A model generated the notes under the pieces. It searched no databases. It was not told the DNA's origin and saw only the letters and a list, made by a program, of their open reading frames with translations. The translations under genes and the position numbers were made by a program. Shown piece after piece: positions 17,257-26,419 of a stretch of DNA of 64,000 nt. This DNA comes from JAODBQ01 sp047602055. Lineage in GTDB: Bacteria; Actinomycetota; Acidimicrobiia; Acidimicrobiales; Ilumatobacteraceae. Numbering within the stretch: the first letter of the stretch is position 1; every line of letters starts with the position of its first letter. The DNA is taken from positions 3,410,001-3,474,000 of the forward strand of contig JASGIG010000001.1 of the NCBI GenBank assembly GCA_047602055.1, written 5' to 3'.

Positions 17257-18126
17257 GTGGAGGTTTCGGCGCGCCCTGAGCAGGAGGCGCAGCCGGCCGA
17301 CGCATCCACACCGATGATCCACCTCCGGCCGCGCCGCTTCGGCTGGGTCCGTGAGGCTGCCCTGGTCCTCGCCTTCTACTACGTGTACCAGACGATCCGC
17401 AGCTTCGCGAACAGCGGCAACGTCTCACCCAGGGCCTTCGCCAACGCCAACCGGCTCGTGGCGCTGGAGCGTCACCTGCACATCTTCGTCGAGCACCGGG
17501 TCCAGGAGATCTTCCTGTCCAGCCGCTGGGTGATCAAGTTCCTCAACGTCTACTACGGGACACTGCACTTCGTGATCACAGCCGGCTTGCTGATCTGGGT
17601 GTACCACTCGCGCCACGCGGCCTACCGGCGGATGCGCAACCTGCTCGGGATCACCACCGCGCTGGCGCTGGTCGGCTACTGGGCGTTCCCGCTCGCCCCG
17701 CCGCGGCTGTGGCCGGGCCCACCGCGCTTCGTCGACACGCTCGACACGATCGGCGGCCTGTGGTCGTACAACTCCCCCGTCGCCAAGGCCGTCGCCAACC
17801 CGTTCGCGGCGATGCCGAGCCTGCACTTCGGATGGGCGCTGTGGTGCGGGATGGTGTTCTGGACGCTGACGTCGCATCGCTGGACCCGGGCGTTGGCGTT
17901 CGTCTACCCGTTCCTGACGCTCAGCGCAATCGTCATCACCGGCAACCACTACATCCTCGATGCGGCCGGTGGGACGATCGTGTTCGTCGCCGCCCTGCTG
18001 ATCCAGGGGACGTGGGAGCGCTCCGCCAACCGGCGGCGCGGGCGCACGCTGCTCGACGACGAGCCGCCATCAGCCCCGGCGACGACCGCGGACGCCGAGC
18101 AGTTCGGCGGCGTGACGACGCGCTGA
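17257..18126 (+). CDS. PAP2-superfamily membrane phosphatase or phosphotransferase (AUR1-like)
   Basis: Protein of 289 residues with about six membrane segments. PAP2 catalytic motifs are MPSLH (186-190) and GNHYILDAAGG (His 231, Asp 235). The N-terminal part (RLVALERHLHIFVEHRVQ) resembles the actinobacterial AUR1/inositolphosphotransferase-like group. It likely acts on a lipid-linked phosphate at the membrane. Its last 57 bp overlap the end of the convergent recN gene. Confidence 0.75.
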   Translation: MEVSARPEQEAQPADASTPMIHLRPRRFGWVREAALVLAFYYVYQTIRSFANSGNVSPRAFANANRLVALERHLHIFVEHRVQEIFLSSRWVIKFLNVYYGTLHFVITAGLLIWVYHSRHAAYRRMRNLLGITTALALVGYWAFPLAPPRLWPGPPRFVDTLDTIGGLWSYNSPVAKAVANPFAAMPSLHFGWALWCGMVFWTLTSHRWTRALAFVYPFLTLSAIVITGNHYILDAAGGTIVFVAALLIQGTWERSANRRRGRTLLDDEPPSAPATTADAEQFGGVTTR

Positions 18127-19656
18127 CGCGCTGGCCTGCTGGCCGGAGAGCATCCGGGCCACCTCGGCGGTCCGCTCGTCACCGTCGACGCGCCGGGCGC
18201 CGGCAAACGTGATGCCACCGGTCACCCGCTTGTCGACGACGATCTGGGCGTCGGCCAGCGCGGCGACCTGAGCGAGGTGGGTGACGACGAGCACCTGATG
18301 GCGCTTGCCGAGGGCAGCCAGTGCCTCACCGACGGCGACGGCAGCGGCGCCGCCGACGCCGGCATCGACCTCGTCGAAGATCAGGGTGTCGGGCGCCTCG
18401 CTGAGCACGAGCCGCAGCGCCAGCATCGCCCGGGCCAGCTCGCCGCCGCTGGCCGCCCGGGCGAGCGGCAGTGCCGGGCTGCCCGGGTTGGCGGCCAGTT
18501 CGATGACGACCTCGTCGCCGGGATCCTCGTCGCCGACGCGCACGCCCAGCTCGGCGTGCGGCATCGCCAGCAGGCGCAAGTGGGCCTCGACGGCCGGACC
18601 GAGCGCGGCAGCCCCGCGCCGGCGAACCGCGGCGACGGCGGCTGCGGCTCGCCGCTCGCCGCTGGTGGCGGCGACGCGGTGGGACTCCAGCTCGGCGACA
18701 CGGGCGTCGTAGCCCTCCAGCTCGGAGAGCCGGGCACGGGTCTGATCACGATGGTCGATGACCTCGGCGAGCGAGTCGCCGTACTTGCGGCGCAGGTCTG
18801 CGAGCAGCTGGCGGCGCTCGCCGATCGTCGCGAGGCGCTCCGGATCCTCGTCGATGCTCTCGGCGATCCGGCGCAGCTCGGCGGCCACGTCGACCAGCTC
18901 GGCGGCGACGGCCTGCAGACGCGGCTCCAGCGCGGCGTAGGGTCCCCGTCCGGCGACGGCGGCGAGCGCGGCGGCGGCGAGATCGCCGGCGGCATCGTCG
19001 TCGGCGAGCAGGGCCCCGGCGCGCAGGCCGGCGACGCGGTGCTCGACGGCGTCCGCCAACGTGTCCTGCATCTCGGCGAGCTTGCGGTCCTCGTCCGGGT
19101 CGCGCAGGTCGGCGGCGTCGAGCTCGCCGAGCTGGAAGCGCAGCAGGTCGACCTCGCGCAAGCGGCTGCGGGCATCGCCGCCGAGTGCGGCGAGCGCGGC
19201 GTCGATCTCGGTGAGCCGGGCTCGCGCAGCGCGCAGATCCGAGAGGTCGACGCCGGCCGCGCGGTCGAGGGCCGCACGCTGGGCCGCGGTCGACAGCAGG
19301 CTCTGGTGGGCGTGCTGGCCGTGGAGGTCGACGGTCCGTGAGCCGAGCTCGGCGAGCTGTGCTGCGGTGGCCAGCCGGCCGTCGATGTAGCCGCGCGAAC
19401 GGCCGTCGGCGGGGACGACGCGGGCGACGACGTGCTCGTCCTCGCCGAGGACGAAACGTCCTTCGACGCGGGCCTCGGCGTGGCCGGGCCGGACGACCTG
19501 CGGGTCGGCGCGACCGCCGACGAGCAGGCTGATCGCCTCGATCAGCATCGTCTTGCCGGCGCCGGTCTCGCCGGTGAGCGCGGTGAGGCCCGGCCCGAGG
19601 ACGATCTCCAGCGTCTCGATGACGCCCATCCCCTCGATGCGCAGCTCGGTCAGCAT
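18070..19656 (-). CDS. recN: DNA repair protein RecN
   Basis: SMC-like ATPase for double-strand break repair, 528 residues from the ATG at 19656. Walker A is GETGAGKT (29-36), the signature region GGELARAML, and Walker B LIFDEVDAGVGG, with two long coiled-coil arms rich in Ala, Leu, Arg and Glu between. The order tlyA-nadK-recN is conserved in Actinobacteria, but here the prophage-like insertion separates nadK and recN. Confidence 0.95.
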   Translation of the reverse strand: MLTELRIEGMGVIETLEIVLGPGLTALTGETGAGKTMLIEAISLLVGGRADPQVVRPGHAEARVEGRFVLGEDEHVVARVVPADGRSRGYIDGRLATAAQLAELGSRTVDLHGQHAHQSLLSTAAQRAALDRAAGVDLSDLRAARARLTEIDAALAALGGDARSRLREVDLLRFQLGELDAADLRDPDEDRKLAEMQDTLADAVEHRVAGLRAGALLADDDAAGDLAAAALAAVAGRGPYAALEPRLQAVAAELVDVAAELRRIAESIDEDPERLATIGERRQLLADLRRKYGDSLAEVIDHRDQTRARLSELEGYDARVAELESHRVAATSGERRAAAAVAAVRRRGAAALGPAVEAHLRLLAMPHAELGVRVGDEDPGDEVVIELAANPGSPALPLARAASGGELARAMLALRLVLSEAPDTLIFDEVDAGVGGAAAVAVGEALAALGKRHQVLVVTHLAQVAALADAQIVVDKRVTGGITFAGARRVDGDERTAEVARMLSGQQASASARRHAAELLGVRGRRRG

Positions 19657-19705
19657 CGCCACCCCGTCGGGTAGCTCATCGGTTGTCGAGGGCGGCGCCC
19701 GCCCC

Positions 19706-19733
19706 ATCGGTCGGCGAGCCCGAACTTGGCCTT
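19706..19733. repeat. Left att-like direct repeat (copy of the nadK 3' end)
   Basis: It starts ATCGGTCGGCGAG and ends CGAACTTGGCCTT. It matches 27 of 28 bases of 21237-21264, which encodes the last residues of NAD kinase (KAKFGLADR). It lies 49 bp upstream of the recN start. Confidence 0.7.
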
Positions 19734-19763
19734 GGAGTTCACGATAGGACACTCCATGCCTGC

Positions 19764-20382
19764 TCAGGGCACCTTTCGCTGCTCGTCGGTCCTCACGGAG
19801 TCCTCAGCTTCCCACGATCGGTCGATCGCGCCACGAATGCGATCGGCGTCGGTCGGCATCAGGTGACCGTAGATGTCGAGCGTCGTCGACGGCTTGGCAT
19901 GGCCGAGCGCGTGCTGGACGGCGACGATCGAGCAGCCGGCAGAGATCAGCGAGCTGGCGTCGTGGTGCCGCAGGTCGTGGAAGGTGAGGGCGATGTCGGG
20001 CATGCCGGCGGCGCGGGTGGTCTGCTGCCATCGCCAGTCCATGCGGTTGGAGTTGAGCGGCTGCCCGCTGGCGTGGAGCAGCACGCCGTGGGCACCGCTG
20101 CCGTGCTCGGCGATGTGGTGAGCGAGCTGCTCGAGTACGAGATCGCCTGCCGGGATGGTGCGGTTCGACGACTTGGACTTGCGCGGCTCGAAGCGGTCGG
20201 GCTTGCCGTGCCACTGGCGGTCGATCTTGACCTCGCGGCGCAGGAAGTCGACGCGGTCGCCGGTGAGGCCGGCCGCCTCGCCGGCGCGCAGTCCGAGCCC
20301 GGGCGCCGATCACGATGGCGACGACGGTCACCTGGCCGGCGTTCGGGTCGACGTAGGTGCCGTGCGGGAGCGCGTTCTGCAT
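19764..20382 (-). pseudogene. Tyrosine integrase, catalytic domain only, one frameshift
   Basis: The catalytic domain is recognisable: LRAGEAAGLT (Arg I), LTFHDLRHHDASSLI (HxLRH), HALGHAKPSTTLDIYGHL (His and Tyr). The N-terminal arm-binding and core-binding domains are absent, since similarity starts near 20382. A +1 shift near 20297-20301 (CCCGGGCTC, one G too many) separates VVAIVIGAR from RAGEAAGL. It is the integrase of the surrounding element and probably inactive. Confidence 0.75.
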
Positions 20383-20830
20383 GTCGCGGTCGAACGCGAT
20401 CTACGTCAAGCCGATCATCGATGGCGCGACGAAGGCCCACCAGGACTACGCGATCGCGGCCGATCAGGCCAACGAGTTCGCGGCGCTGTTCCCACCCACT
20501 CCGGACGTCACCGCGACCGGACTCAACGCGGTCGCCGGCGCCGCCAGCGAAGCGGCCAGCGGGCTGGCGAAGGCCGAGGAGACGCAGTAAACCCTCGACG
20601 CGGCGACGCGGGGCGCGAACCGGGCGATCGACTCGCAGACGCACGAGGCGAAGTCCGGTGCCGACGACGCTGACGCCGCAGTGCGCCAGCACCAGACCGA
20701 CGTGAACGCGCTCAGGCAGTCCGTCATCGACTACGGCGCCGAGGTCCTCGGCCTACCTGCGCAGCAGGTCACCGACATCGTCATGAACGTCAACGACAAG
20801 CAGCCGCTGCGGACCGAAGCCCGACGAGCA
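20378..20830 (+). pseudogene. Phage tape-measure-like protein fragment with an internal stop
   Basis: One frame reads AIYVKPIIDGATKAHQDYA, then an Ala-rich helix, a TAA at 20588-20590, and then QTHEAKSGADDADAAVRQHQ and VIDYGAEVLGLPAQQVTDIV. Long Ala/Gln/Asp-rich helices and the LGLPxxxVTDIVxxVND pattern resemble actinophage tape-measure proteins. Both ends are lost. The family assignment is from recall of the pattern, not a search. Confidence 0.5.
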
Positions 20831-21025
20831 GCTCACCGTCGAGCACCCCGGCGGCCAAGACCTGCCGTCATCGGCCGCCGGCGACGGGTGCTCACCGCCG
20901 CCGCACACTGGGCAGTCCTGCGGCCACCCGTCGAAGCACTCGTCACGGGTGTCGTGGTGGTGCGTCCCGTCGTCGTAGTCGACGACGGCCTCGTCCTCGC
21001 CATCCCAGCTCATCTCGCGCGCCAT
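20753..21025 (-). CDS. Small hypothetical protein of the decayed element
   Basis: From the ATG at 21025 it reads MAREMSWDGEDEAVVDYDDG, then HHHDTRDECFDGWPQDCPVC. The acidic, His/Cys-containing first 55 residues look like a small phage protein with a possible metal site. The C-terminal part overlaps the tail-protein fragment on the other strand and is probably read-through. Function unknown. Confidence 0.3.
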   Translation of the reverse strand: MAREMSWDGEDEAVVDYDDGTHHHDTRDECFDGWPQDCPVCGGGEHPSPAADDGRSWPPGCSTVSCSSGFGPQRLLVVDVHDDVGDLLRR

Positions 21026-21234
21026 CCGGCATCCGTCCAACGGCGAGCCCATCGGACCTGAACGCTGTGGCCCGTACATCCCGTCGCGCCGTCGTCGACG
21101 AGCGACGGTCCTCAAGCAGTCCTCAGGACATCTCACGACGGCCGGCGACGGCTGGCGAGTGTCGACGAGCCTCTGACGACACATCAGGCCAGGTCACGTG
21201 GCCAATCGCGGCGGTCCGGCACCGCGACCAGGAA

Positions 21235-22101
21235 CTATCGGTCGGCGAGGCCGAACTTGGCCTTGAGGATCTGATGGAAGCGCCGCTCGCTGAAGCGCAC
21301 AAACCGCGGAGGGTTCGATGCCGGACCAACGGCGACGACGTCGCCGGCATCGAGGGATGCCGCCACCTGCCCGTCGATCGACAGCGTCGCCGGGCGAGCG
21401 CCGAGCACCTCGATCTCGACGGACTCCTCCGGGTCGAGTACAAGGCTGCGGTCGAACAGCATGTGCGCGGCCACCGGGGTGACGAGGAGCGCCCGGTGCC
21501 GTGGCGACACGACCGGGCCGTGGGCCGACAGCGAGTAGGCGGTGGAGCCGGTCGGGGTGGCGACGATCAGCCCGTCGGCGGCGTACGACGTGAACACCTC
21601 GCCGTCGATGCGCACCAGGAAGCGGATCGTGTGGCCGGACTCGCGGCGCTCGACGACGCCCTCGTTGAGCGCCGTCCAGCGGCCGACCGGGTCGGCCGCG
21701 CCGCCGCGGCGCAGGGTGACCTCCAGCATCATCCGCTCGTCGATGTTCCACCGCCCCGCAGCAGGACCGGCGAACCAGCGGTCGAGCGCGTCGGCCAGAC
21801 CGTGCGGCTCGACCTCGGTGAGATAGCCGAGCCATCCGAGGTTGACGCCGATGATCGGGACGGGGGCGTCCTCGAGGATCTGCAGCGTGCGCAGCATCGT
21901 CCCGTCGCCGCCGAGGCTGATCGCCAAGCCGGCCGACGGCGGCGGCAGCTCGGCGAGGAGGTCGTCGAGGTCGAGTGCGTCGGCGTCGTCGGCGGTCATC
22001 CAGGCCCGGTGACCGCGCGCCGTCAACCACGCGGCGGCCTCACGGGCCAGTGTGGCCACCTCGGCACGACCGTGGTGGCCGACGAGCAGGACGTCGGTCA
22101 T
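21235..22101 (-). CDS. nadK: NAD kinase
   Basis: Phosphorylates NAD to NADP; 288 residues. Motifs: ISLGGDGTML (GGDGT at 64-68), NLGWLGYLTEVE, NEGVVERRE, and DGLIVATPTGSTAYSLSAHG. The ATG overlaps the tlyA stop (ATGA). The C-terminal codons are the probable attB of the decayed element, and the gene remains intact. Confidence 0.96.
   Translation of the reverse strand: MTDVLLVGHHGRAEVATLAREAAAWLTARGHRAWMTADDADALDLDDLLAELPPPSAGLAISLGGDGTMLRTLQILEDAPVPIIGVNLGWLGYLTEVEPHGLADALDRWFAGPAAGRWNIDERMMLEVTLRRGGAADPVGRWTALNEGVVERRESGHTIRFLVRIDGEVFTSYAADGLIVATPTGSTAYSLSAHGPVVSPRHRALLVTPVAAHMLFDRSLVLDPEESVEIEVLGARPATLSIDGQVAASLDAGDVVAVGPASNPPRFVRFSERRFHQILKAKFGLADR
21237..21264. repeat. Right att-like direct repeat inside the nadK 3' end
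   Basis: It is the partner of 19706-19733; the only mismatch is G versus C after CGGCGAG. It reconstitutes the nadK stop and final codons. Confidence 0.7.
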
Positions 22102-22857
22102 GTCTCGCATCCTGACGGAGGGGTGCGCGCCAGGACAAGGAGCTCGACGTTGCCATGCCCGCCGCGCAGCGGTGATTCCATCCACCCGTCGACGACGCAA
22201 CCGTGGGCGACGAGCGCGGCGTGGACGTTGTCACGCACCGCAGCGTGCACCGCCGGGTCGGTGACGACGCCTCGACCGCGCGACACCTCGGCTCGCCCGG
22301 CCTCGAACTGTGGCTTCACGAGCAGGATCATCGGTCCTCCGGGCCGGCAACAACGGATGAGCGCGTCCAGCACGCGCGTCAGCGAGATGAACGACAGGTC
22401 GGCGACGACGGCGTCGACGACACCACCGATGGCGTCCGGTGTGGCGTCGCGGACGTGGAACCGCTCCAGCACGTGGACCCGGGGATCGGCGCGCAGCCGT
22501 GGGTGCAACTGCCCGTGGCCGACGTCGAGGGCGACCACCTCGGCCACGCCGCGCTGCAGCAACGCATCGGTGAAGCCGCCGGTCGACGTGCCGGCATCGA
22601 GCACCCGCCACCCGGTGACGTCGACGCCGAAGCGCTCCAGCGCGGCATCGAGCTTGTCGCCGCCGCGGCTGACGAAGCGTGGCGGCGGCCCCTGCAGAGT
22701 GACGGCGTCACCGAGCGCGACCAGGCGCGACGGCTTGTCGGCGAGCGAGCCGTTGACGAGGACGCGACCGCCCTCCACCGCACGTACCGCGTCGGTCCGA
22801 CTGGGGACCAGTTGACGACGCACCGAGCTCGGCGTCGAGCCGTCGGCGCGCCGCCAC
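22098..22857 (-). pseudogene. tlyA: TlyA-type rRNA 2'-O-methyltransferase with a +1 frameshift in its S4 domain
   Basis: S4-domain plus FtsJ-like methyltransferase that modifies 16S and 23S rRNA in Actinobacteria. The expected start is GTG 22857 (AARRRLDAEL); the frame then shifts by one extra G near 22829-22831 (CTCGGTG) into VRRQLVPSRTDAVRAVEGG. The rest is intact: VSRGGDKLDAALERFG, LDAGTSTGGFTDALLQRG and LVKPQFEAGR. An internal GTG at 22823 gives 241 residues without the first S4 helix. The 760-nt span is one over a multiple of three, so sequence error is plausible. Confidence 0.85.
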
Positions 22858-22860
22858 GGA

Positions 22861-23316
22861 TCAGTCGGTGCCGGCGGGCCGTTTGGTGGCCGTCACCGGA
22901 GCGACGCCCGACGACACCGGCGCGGCCTTCTTCTTCGCTGCCTTCTTGGCAGGCGCGGCCTTCTTCTTGGCGGGCGCAGCCTCCTCCGCCTCGGCTGACG
23001 TCGCCGTCGACGATGAACCGGAAGTCCCTGGCGTCATCCGCGACACGAGCTGCTCGATCAGCGACTCGACCTGGTCGAGCCGGCCGGCCATCGCCCCGAA
23101 CTGGCGGGCGACCTCGTCACGCACGCTCGCCTGCATCTTCTCGCTGGCCTCGCGACTGTTCTCCAGCATCTCGCGCACGACCTTCTCGGTGTCCTTGCGG
23201 CTCACCTCGCCGGCCTTGACCATCTCCTTGACGATCCGCTCGGCGTTCGCCTGGGTGAGCCCGGACAGCTGCAGCCCGGCATCGAGCATGCGCCGGATCG
23301 GGTTGGGATGGGCCAT
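22861..23316 (-). CDS. PhaF/phasin-like coiled-coil protein with a Lys/Ala-rich tail
   Basis: Protein of 151 residues. A helical N-terminal half (GLTQANAERIVKEMVKAGEV and EMLENSREASEKMQASVRDE) resembles polyhydroxyalkanoate granule regulator/phasin proteins. The tail is KKKAAPAKKAAKKKAAP-type, typical of DNA-binding PhaF-like or histone-like extensions. Its stop lies 4 bp before the tlyA start. The role is likely granule or nucleoid association; the exact function is not known. Confidence 0.6.
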   Translation of the reverse strand: MAHPNPIRRMLDAGLQLSGLTQANAERIVKEMVKAGEVSRKDTEKVVREMLENSREASEKMQASVRDEVARQFGAMAGRLDQVESLIEQLVSRMTPGTSGSSSTATSAEAEEAAPAKKKAAPAKKAAKKKAAPVSSGVAPVTATKRPAGTD

Positions 23317-23327
23317 GTCGCCGGATG

Positions 23328-24092
23328 CTACCCAAGGGCGTGGACGACCCCGGCGAGGTCGGCTGCGGTCAGATCCGGCGTCGGGTCGACCGCGGTGCCG
23401 GGCTTGGTGACGCCGCTGTGCACCAAGGCGAAGCGGCATCCGATCGCCCGAGCGAAGCGTCCGTCGGTGTCCGGCCGGTCGCCGACCATCACCGCCGCTG
23501 CGGCGGCCCGCGCGCCGACGACGTCGACCACCAACGACGCCATCGGCGCGTACGGCTTGCCGGCGATGACCGGCTCGACGCCGCTGGCCAAGGCGACGGC
23601 GGCCAGGATCGAGCCACCCCCGGGGATCGGCCCCTCGGCGGTGGGATAGGTGGCGTCGTCGTTGGCGCCGACCAGTCGGGCGCCGGCTCGGACCAGGCGC
23701 GACGCGTGGGCCAGGCCGTCGTAGTCGAACTCACGGTGGAAGCCGACGACCACCGCGTCGACCGGTCCGTCGCCGTGGACCTCGACGCGCCGGGCGGCCA
23801 GCGCCTCGACGATCCCAGGTCCACCGGCCACGTAGGCGGTCTCCCCCGGCTGCAGCAACAGCGCCGCAGCCTGCGCCGAGGTGAGGACATCGCCTCGCGC
23901 CGGAACGCCGATCCGCTCGAGCGCCGCCTCGGTGTCGGCCAGCAGCGGGTACGAGTTGTTGGTGACGAACAGCACCCGATGCCCACCCGCCCGCAGCGTG
24001 GCGATCGCCTCGACCGAGCCCGGGATGGCCTGCCGAGCCAGCCAGACCACCCCGTCGAGATCGCACAACACGACGGCACGCTCCGAGGACAT
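23328..24092 (-). CDS. HAD-IIA hydrolase, NagD/phosphoglycolate-phosphatase-like
   Basis: Protein of 254 residues. Motif I is VVLCDLDGVVWL (D11/D13), then VLFVTNNSYPLLADTEAALE (motif II), AGKPYAPMASLVVD and VMVGDRPDTDGRFARAIGC (motif IV). The C2B cap includes VDAVVVGFHREFDYDGL. Members dephosphorylate nucleotides or sugar phosphates. In Actinobacteria a NagD-like gene commonly precedes tlyA, as here. Confidence 0.85.
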   Translation of the reverse strand: MSSERAVVLCDLDGVVWLARQAIPGSVEAIATLRAGGHRVLFVTNNSYPLLADTEAALERIGVPARGDVLTSAQAAALLLQPGETAYVAGGPGIVEALAARRVEVHGDGPVDAVVVGFHREFDYDGLAHASRLVRAGARLVGANDDATYPTAEGPIPGGGSILAAVALASGVEPVIAGKPYAPMASLVVDVVGARAAAAAVMVGDRPDTDGRFARAIGCRFALVHSGVTKPGTAVDPTPDLTAADLAGVVHALG

Positions 24093-24130
24093 CGTTGGTC
24101 ATGTTGGCACGCGGGTGGCAACCTGTGCGG

Positions 24131-25321
24131 GTGCCCCGCTTCGAGCCGTTCGCTGCCGCCCGCTACGCCCCGGGGACCTCGCTCGACGCGGTGAGCGCCC
24201 CGCCCTACGACGTCCTCTCCGACGCCGACGTGGCGGCACTGACGGCCAAGGACGAGCACAACATCGTGCGTGTCGACGTGCCCCGCGAGGCCGACGGGCC
24301 CGGCCGCTACGACCGGGCCGCCGACCTCCTGCGCCATTGGCTGGGCGACGGCACGCTCGTCGTCGACGACCGGCCGACGTTCACCCTGTACCGGATGCAC
24401 TTCACGGATGCCGCGGGCGCCACCCGCCAGACCGTCGGCGTGATCGGTGCGCTGGAGGTGGTGGACGAGGGCGCCGACGGCGTGCTCCCCCACGAGCGCA
24501 CCACGCCCAAGGCGAAGACCGACCGGCTCGACCTGACGCGGGCGACGCGCGCCAACCTCTCGCCGGTGTGGGGGCTGTCGCTCGCCGACGGGCTGACCAC
24601 GCTGCTGACCGAGCCTGCCGAGCCGGTGGGGTCGTGCACCGACGAGGCCGGCGTGGTCCACGTCGTCGAGCGGGTGACCGATCCCGAGCGGGTGACGGCC
24701 ATCGCCACCGCCGTCGCAGCCCATCCCGTGCTGATCGCCGACGGCCACCACCGCTACGCGATCAGCCGCACGTACCGGGACGAGCAGCGTGCCCTGCACG
24801 GCGGCGACGCCGGGCCGGCCGAGCTGACCATGACCTACGTCGCCGAGCTGGTCGGTGAGCAGCTGAGCATCGATGCGATCCACCGCGCGTACACGGGCGT
24901 CACCGCCGACGAGCTGCTCGAGCGGCTGACGAGGTCGTTCGAGGTGACCGACGCCGGCCCGGTGACCGACGCGTTCGCCGGCGAGGTGGTCCGCCGGGGC
25001 GCGCTGTGTCTCGTCCTGCCGGACGGGACGGGCAGGTGGCTGACGCCCCGTGCCGACGCGTTCGCCGGGGTCCGCGACCTCGACGGCGCGCTGTTGGAGC
25101 ACGCCCTCGACGGCATCGACGCCGACGTCGTCTACCAGCACGGCGTCGCCGAGGTGACCGACATGGTGACCTCGGGCGCGGTGTCCGCCGCTGTGCTGAT
25201 CCGCCCGACCGGGATCGCCGAGATCCGCCGCACGGCCGACGAGCGGCTGCTGATGCCGCCGAAGTCGACGTTCTTCACGCCGAAGCTGCGCACCGGGCTG
25301 GTGATCAGGGCCTTCTCGTGA
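24131..25321 (+). CDS. DUF1015 family protein
   Basis: Protein of 396 residues from a GTG (VPRFEPFAAARYAP). Family hallmarks are VSAPPYDVLSDADV, TLYRMHF, LPHERTTPKAKTDRLDLTRA, LIADGHHRYAISRTYRDE and LMPPKSTFFTPKLRTGL. The biochemical role is unknown; the family is widespread and often near central metabolic genes. It is divergent from the NagD-like gene and 21 bp before fba. Confidence 0.85.
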   Translation: MPRFEPFAAARYAPGTSLDAVSAPPYDVLSDADVAALTAKDEHNIVRVDVPREADGPGRYDRAADLLRHWLGDGTLVVDDRPTFTLYRMHFTDAAGATRQTVGVIGALEVVDEGADGVLPHERTTPKAKTDRLDLTRATRANLSPVWGLSLADGLTTLLTEPAEPVGSCTDEAGVVHVVERVTDPERVTAIATAVAAHPVLIADGHHRYAISRTYRDEQRALHGGDAGPAELTMTYVAELVGEQLSIDAIHRAYTGVTADELLERLTRSFEVTDAGPVTDAFAGEVVRRGALCLVLPDGTGRWLTPRADAFAGVRDLDGALLEHALDGIDADVVYQHGVAEVTDMVTSGAVSAAVLIRPTGIAEIRRTADERLLMPPKSTFFTPKLRTGLVIRAFS

Positions 25322-25342
25322 TGGGGACCTAAGCTCTGCGGC

Positions 25343-26419
25343 GTGACTGCAGCAGATCAGTTCCCCCCCGGTGTGCTCACCGGCGACGCCGTCCCGCAGG
25401 TGTTCGCGCTCGCCAAGGAGCAGGGTTTCGCCCTGCCGGCCGCCAACTGCACCGGCAGCGACACCATCAACGGCGTCATGGAGGCCGCGGCGGCCGTGAA
25501 CTCCCCCGTGATCATCCAGTTCTCCCACGGCGGTGCGGCGTTCGTCGCCGGCAAGGGCATCGCCGTCAAGGGCGACCAGCCGAGCATCCTCGGCTCGATC
25601 GCCGGCGCCAAGCACGTCCACGAACTGGCCGCGGCGTACGGCGCCCGGGTGCTGCTGCACACCGACCACTGCGCCAAGAAGCTCCTGGGCTGGGTGGACG
25701 GCGTGCTCGACGCCGGCGAGGCCCACTTCGAGGCGACCGGGAAGCCGCTGTACAGCTCGCACATGCTCGACCTCTCCGAGGAGCCGATCGAGGAGAACAT
25801 CGACATCTGCGTCGAGTACCTCAAGCGGATGAGCAAGATGGGCATGACCCTGGAGCTGGAGCTGGGCATCACCGGCGGCGAGGAGGACGGGGTCGACAAC
25901 ACCGGCAAGGACCAGGCCGACCTGTACTCTAAGCCGGAGGAGGTCGCCTACGCCTACGAGCGTCTGTCGGAGGTCAGCGACCGCTTCACCATCGCCGCCG
26001 CGTTCGGCAACGTCCACGGCGTCTACAAGCCGGGCAACGTCGTGCTCAAGCCGTCGATCCTGCGTGACGCCCAGCAGTACGTCGCCCAGAAGTTCTCGAC
26101 CGGCCCGAAGCCGGTGAACTTCGTGTTCCACGGCGGGAGCGGCTCGACCCCCGAGCAGATCGCCGAGGCGATCAGCTACGGCGTGGTGAAGATGAACATC
26201 GACACCGACCTGCAGTGGGCGTTGTGGGACGGCATCCGCCGCTACGAGCAGGACAAGCACGACTACCTGCAGGGCCAGCTGGGCAACCCGAGCGGCCCGG
26301 ATGCGCCGAACAAGAAGCACTATGACCCACGGACGTGGCTGCGTGCCGGCGAGGTGAGCTTCGTCGATCGGCTGAAGCTGTCGTTCGCCGAGCTCAACAA
26401 CGTCAACACGCTCGGCTGA
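25343..26419 (+). CDS. fba: Fructose-bisphosphate aldolase, class II
   Basis: Zinc-dependent glycolytic aldolase, 358 residues from a GTG. Motifs are VLLHTDHCAKKLLGWVDGVL (zinc His and catalytic Asp), LELELGITGGEEDGVDN, AAAFGNVHGVYKPGNV and FVFHGGSGST. The glutamate-rich loop marks the long class IIA form. Its last 17 bp overlap the convergent ssb gene. A major zinc consumer in a genome with an elaborate zinc locus. Confidence 0.96.
   Translation: MTAADQFPPGVLTGDAVPQVFALAKEQGFALPAANCTGSDTINGVMEAAAAVNSPVIIQFSHGGAAFVAGKGIAVKGDQPSILGSIAGAKHVHELAAAYGARVLLHTDHCAKKLLGWVDGVLDAGEAHFEATGKPLYSSHMLDLSEEPIEENIDICVEYLKRMSKMGMTLELELGITGGEEDGVDNTGKDQADLYSKPEEVAYAYERLSEVSDRFTIAAAFGNVHGVYKPGNVVLKPSILRDAQQYVAQKFSTGPKPVNFVFHGGSGSTPEQIAEAISYGVVKMNIDTDLQWALWDGIRRYEQDKHDYLQGQLGNPSGPDAPNKKHYDPRTWLRAGEVSFVDRLKLSFAELNNVNTLG

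Larger units (their letters stand above)
19706..21264. mobile_element. Decayed integrative (prophage-like) element at the 3' end of nadK
   Basis: A 28-bp sequence at the end of nadK (21237-21264) is repeated with one mismatch at 19706-19733. Between them lie a truncated tyrosine integrase next to one repeat, a phage tail-protein fragment with an internal stop, and a small ORF. This fits a phage or integrative element that used the nadK 3' end as attB, leaving direct att repeats, then lost most of its genes. Confidence 0.7.
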
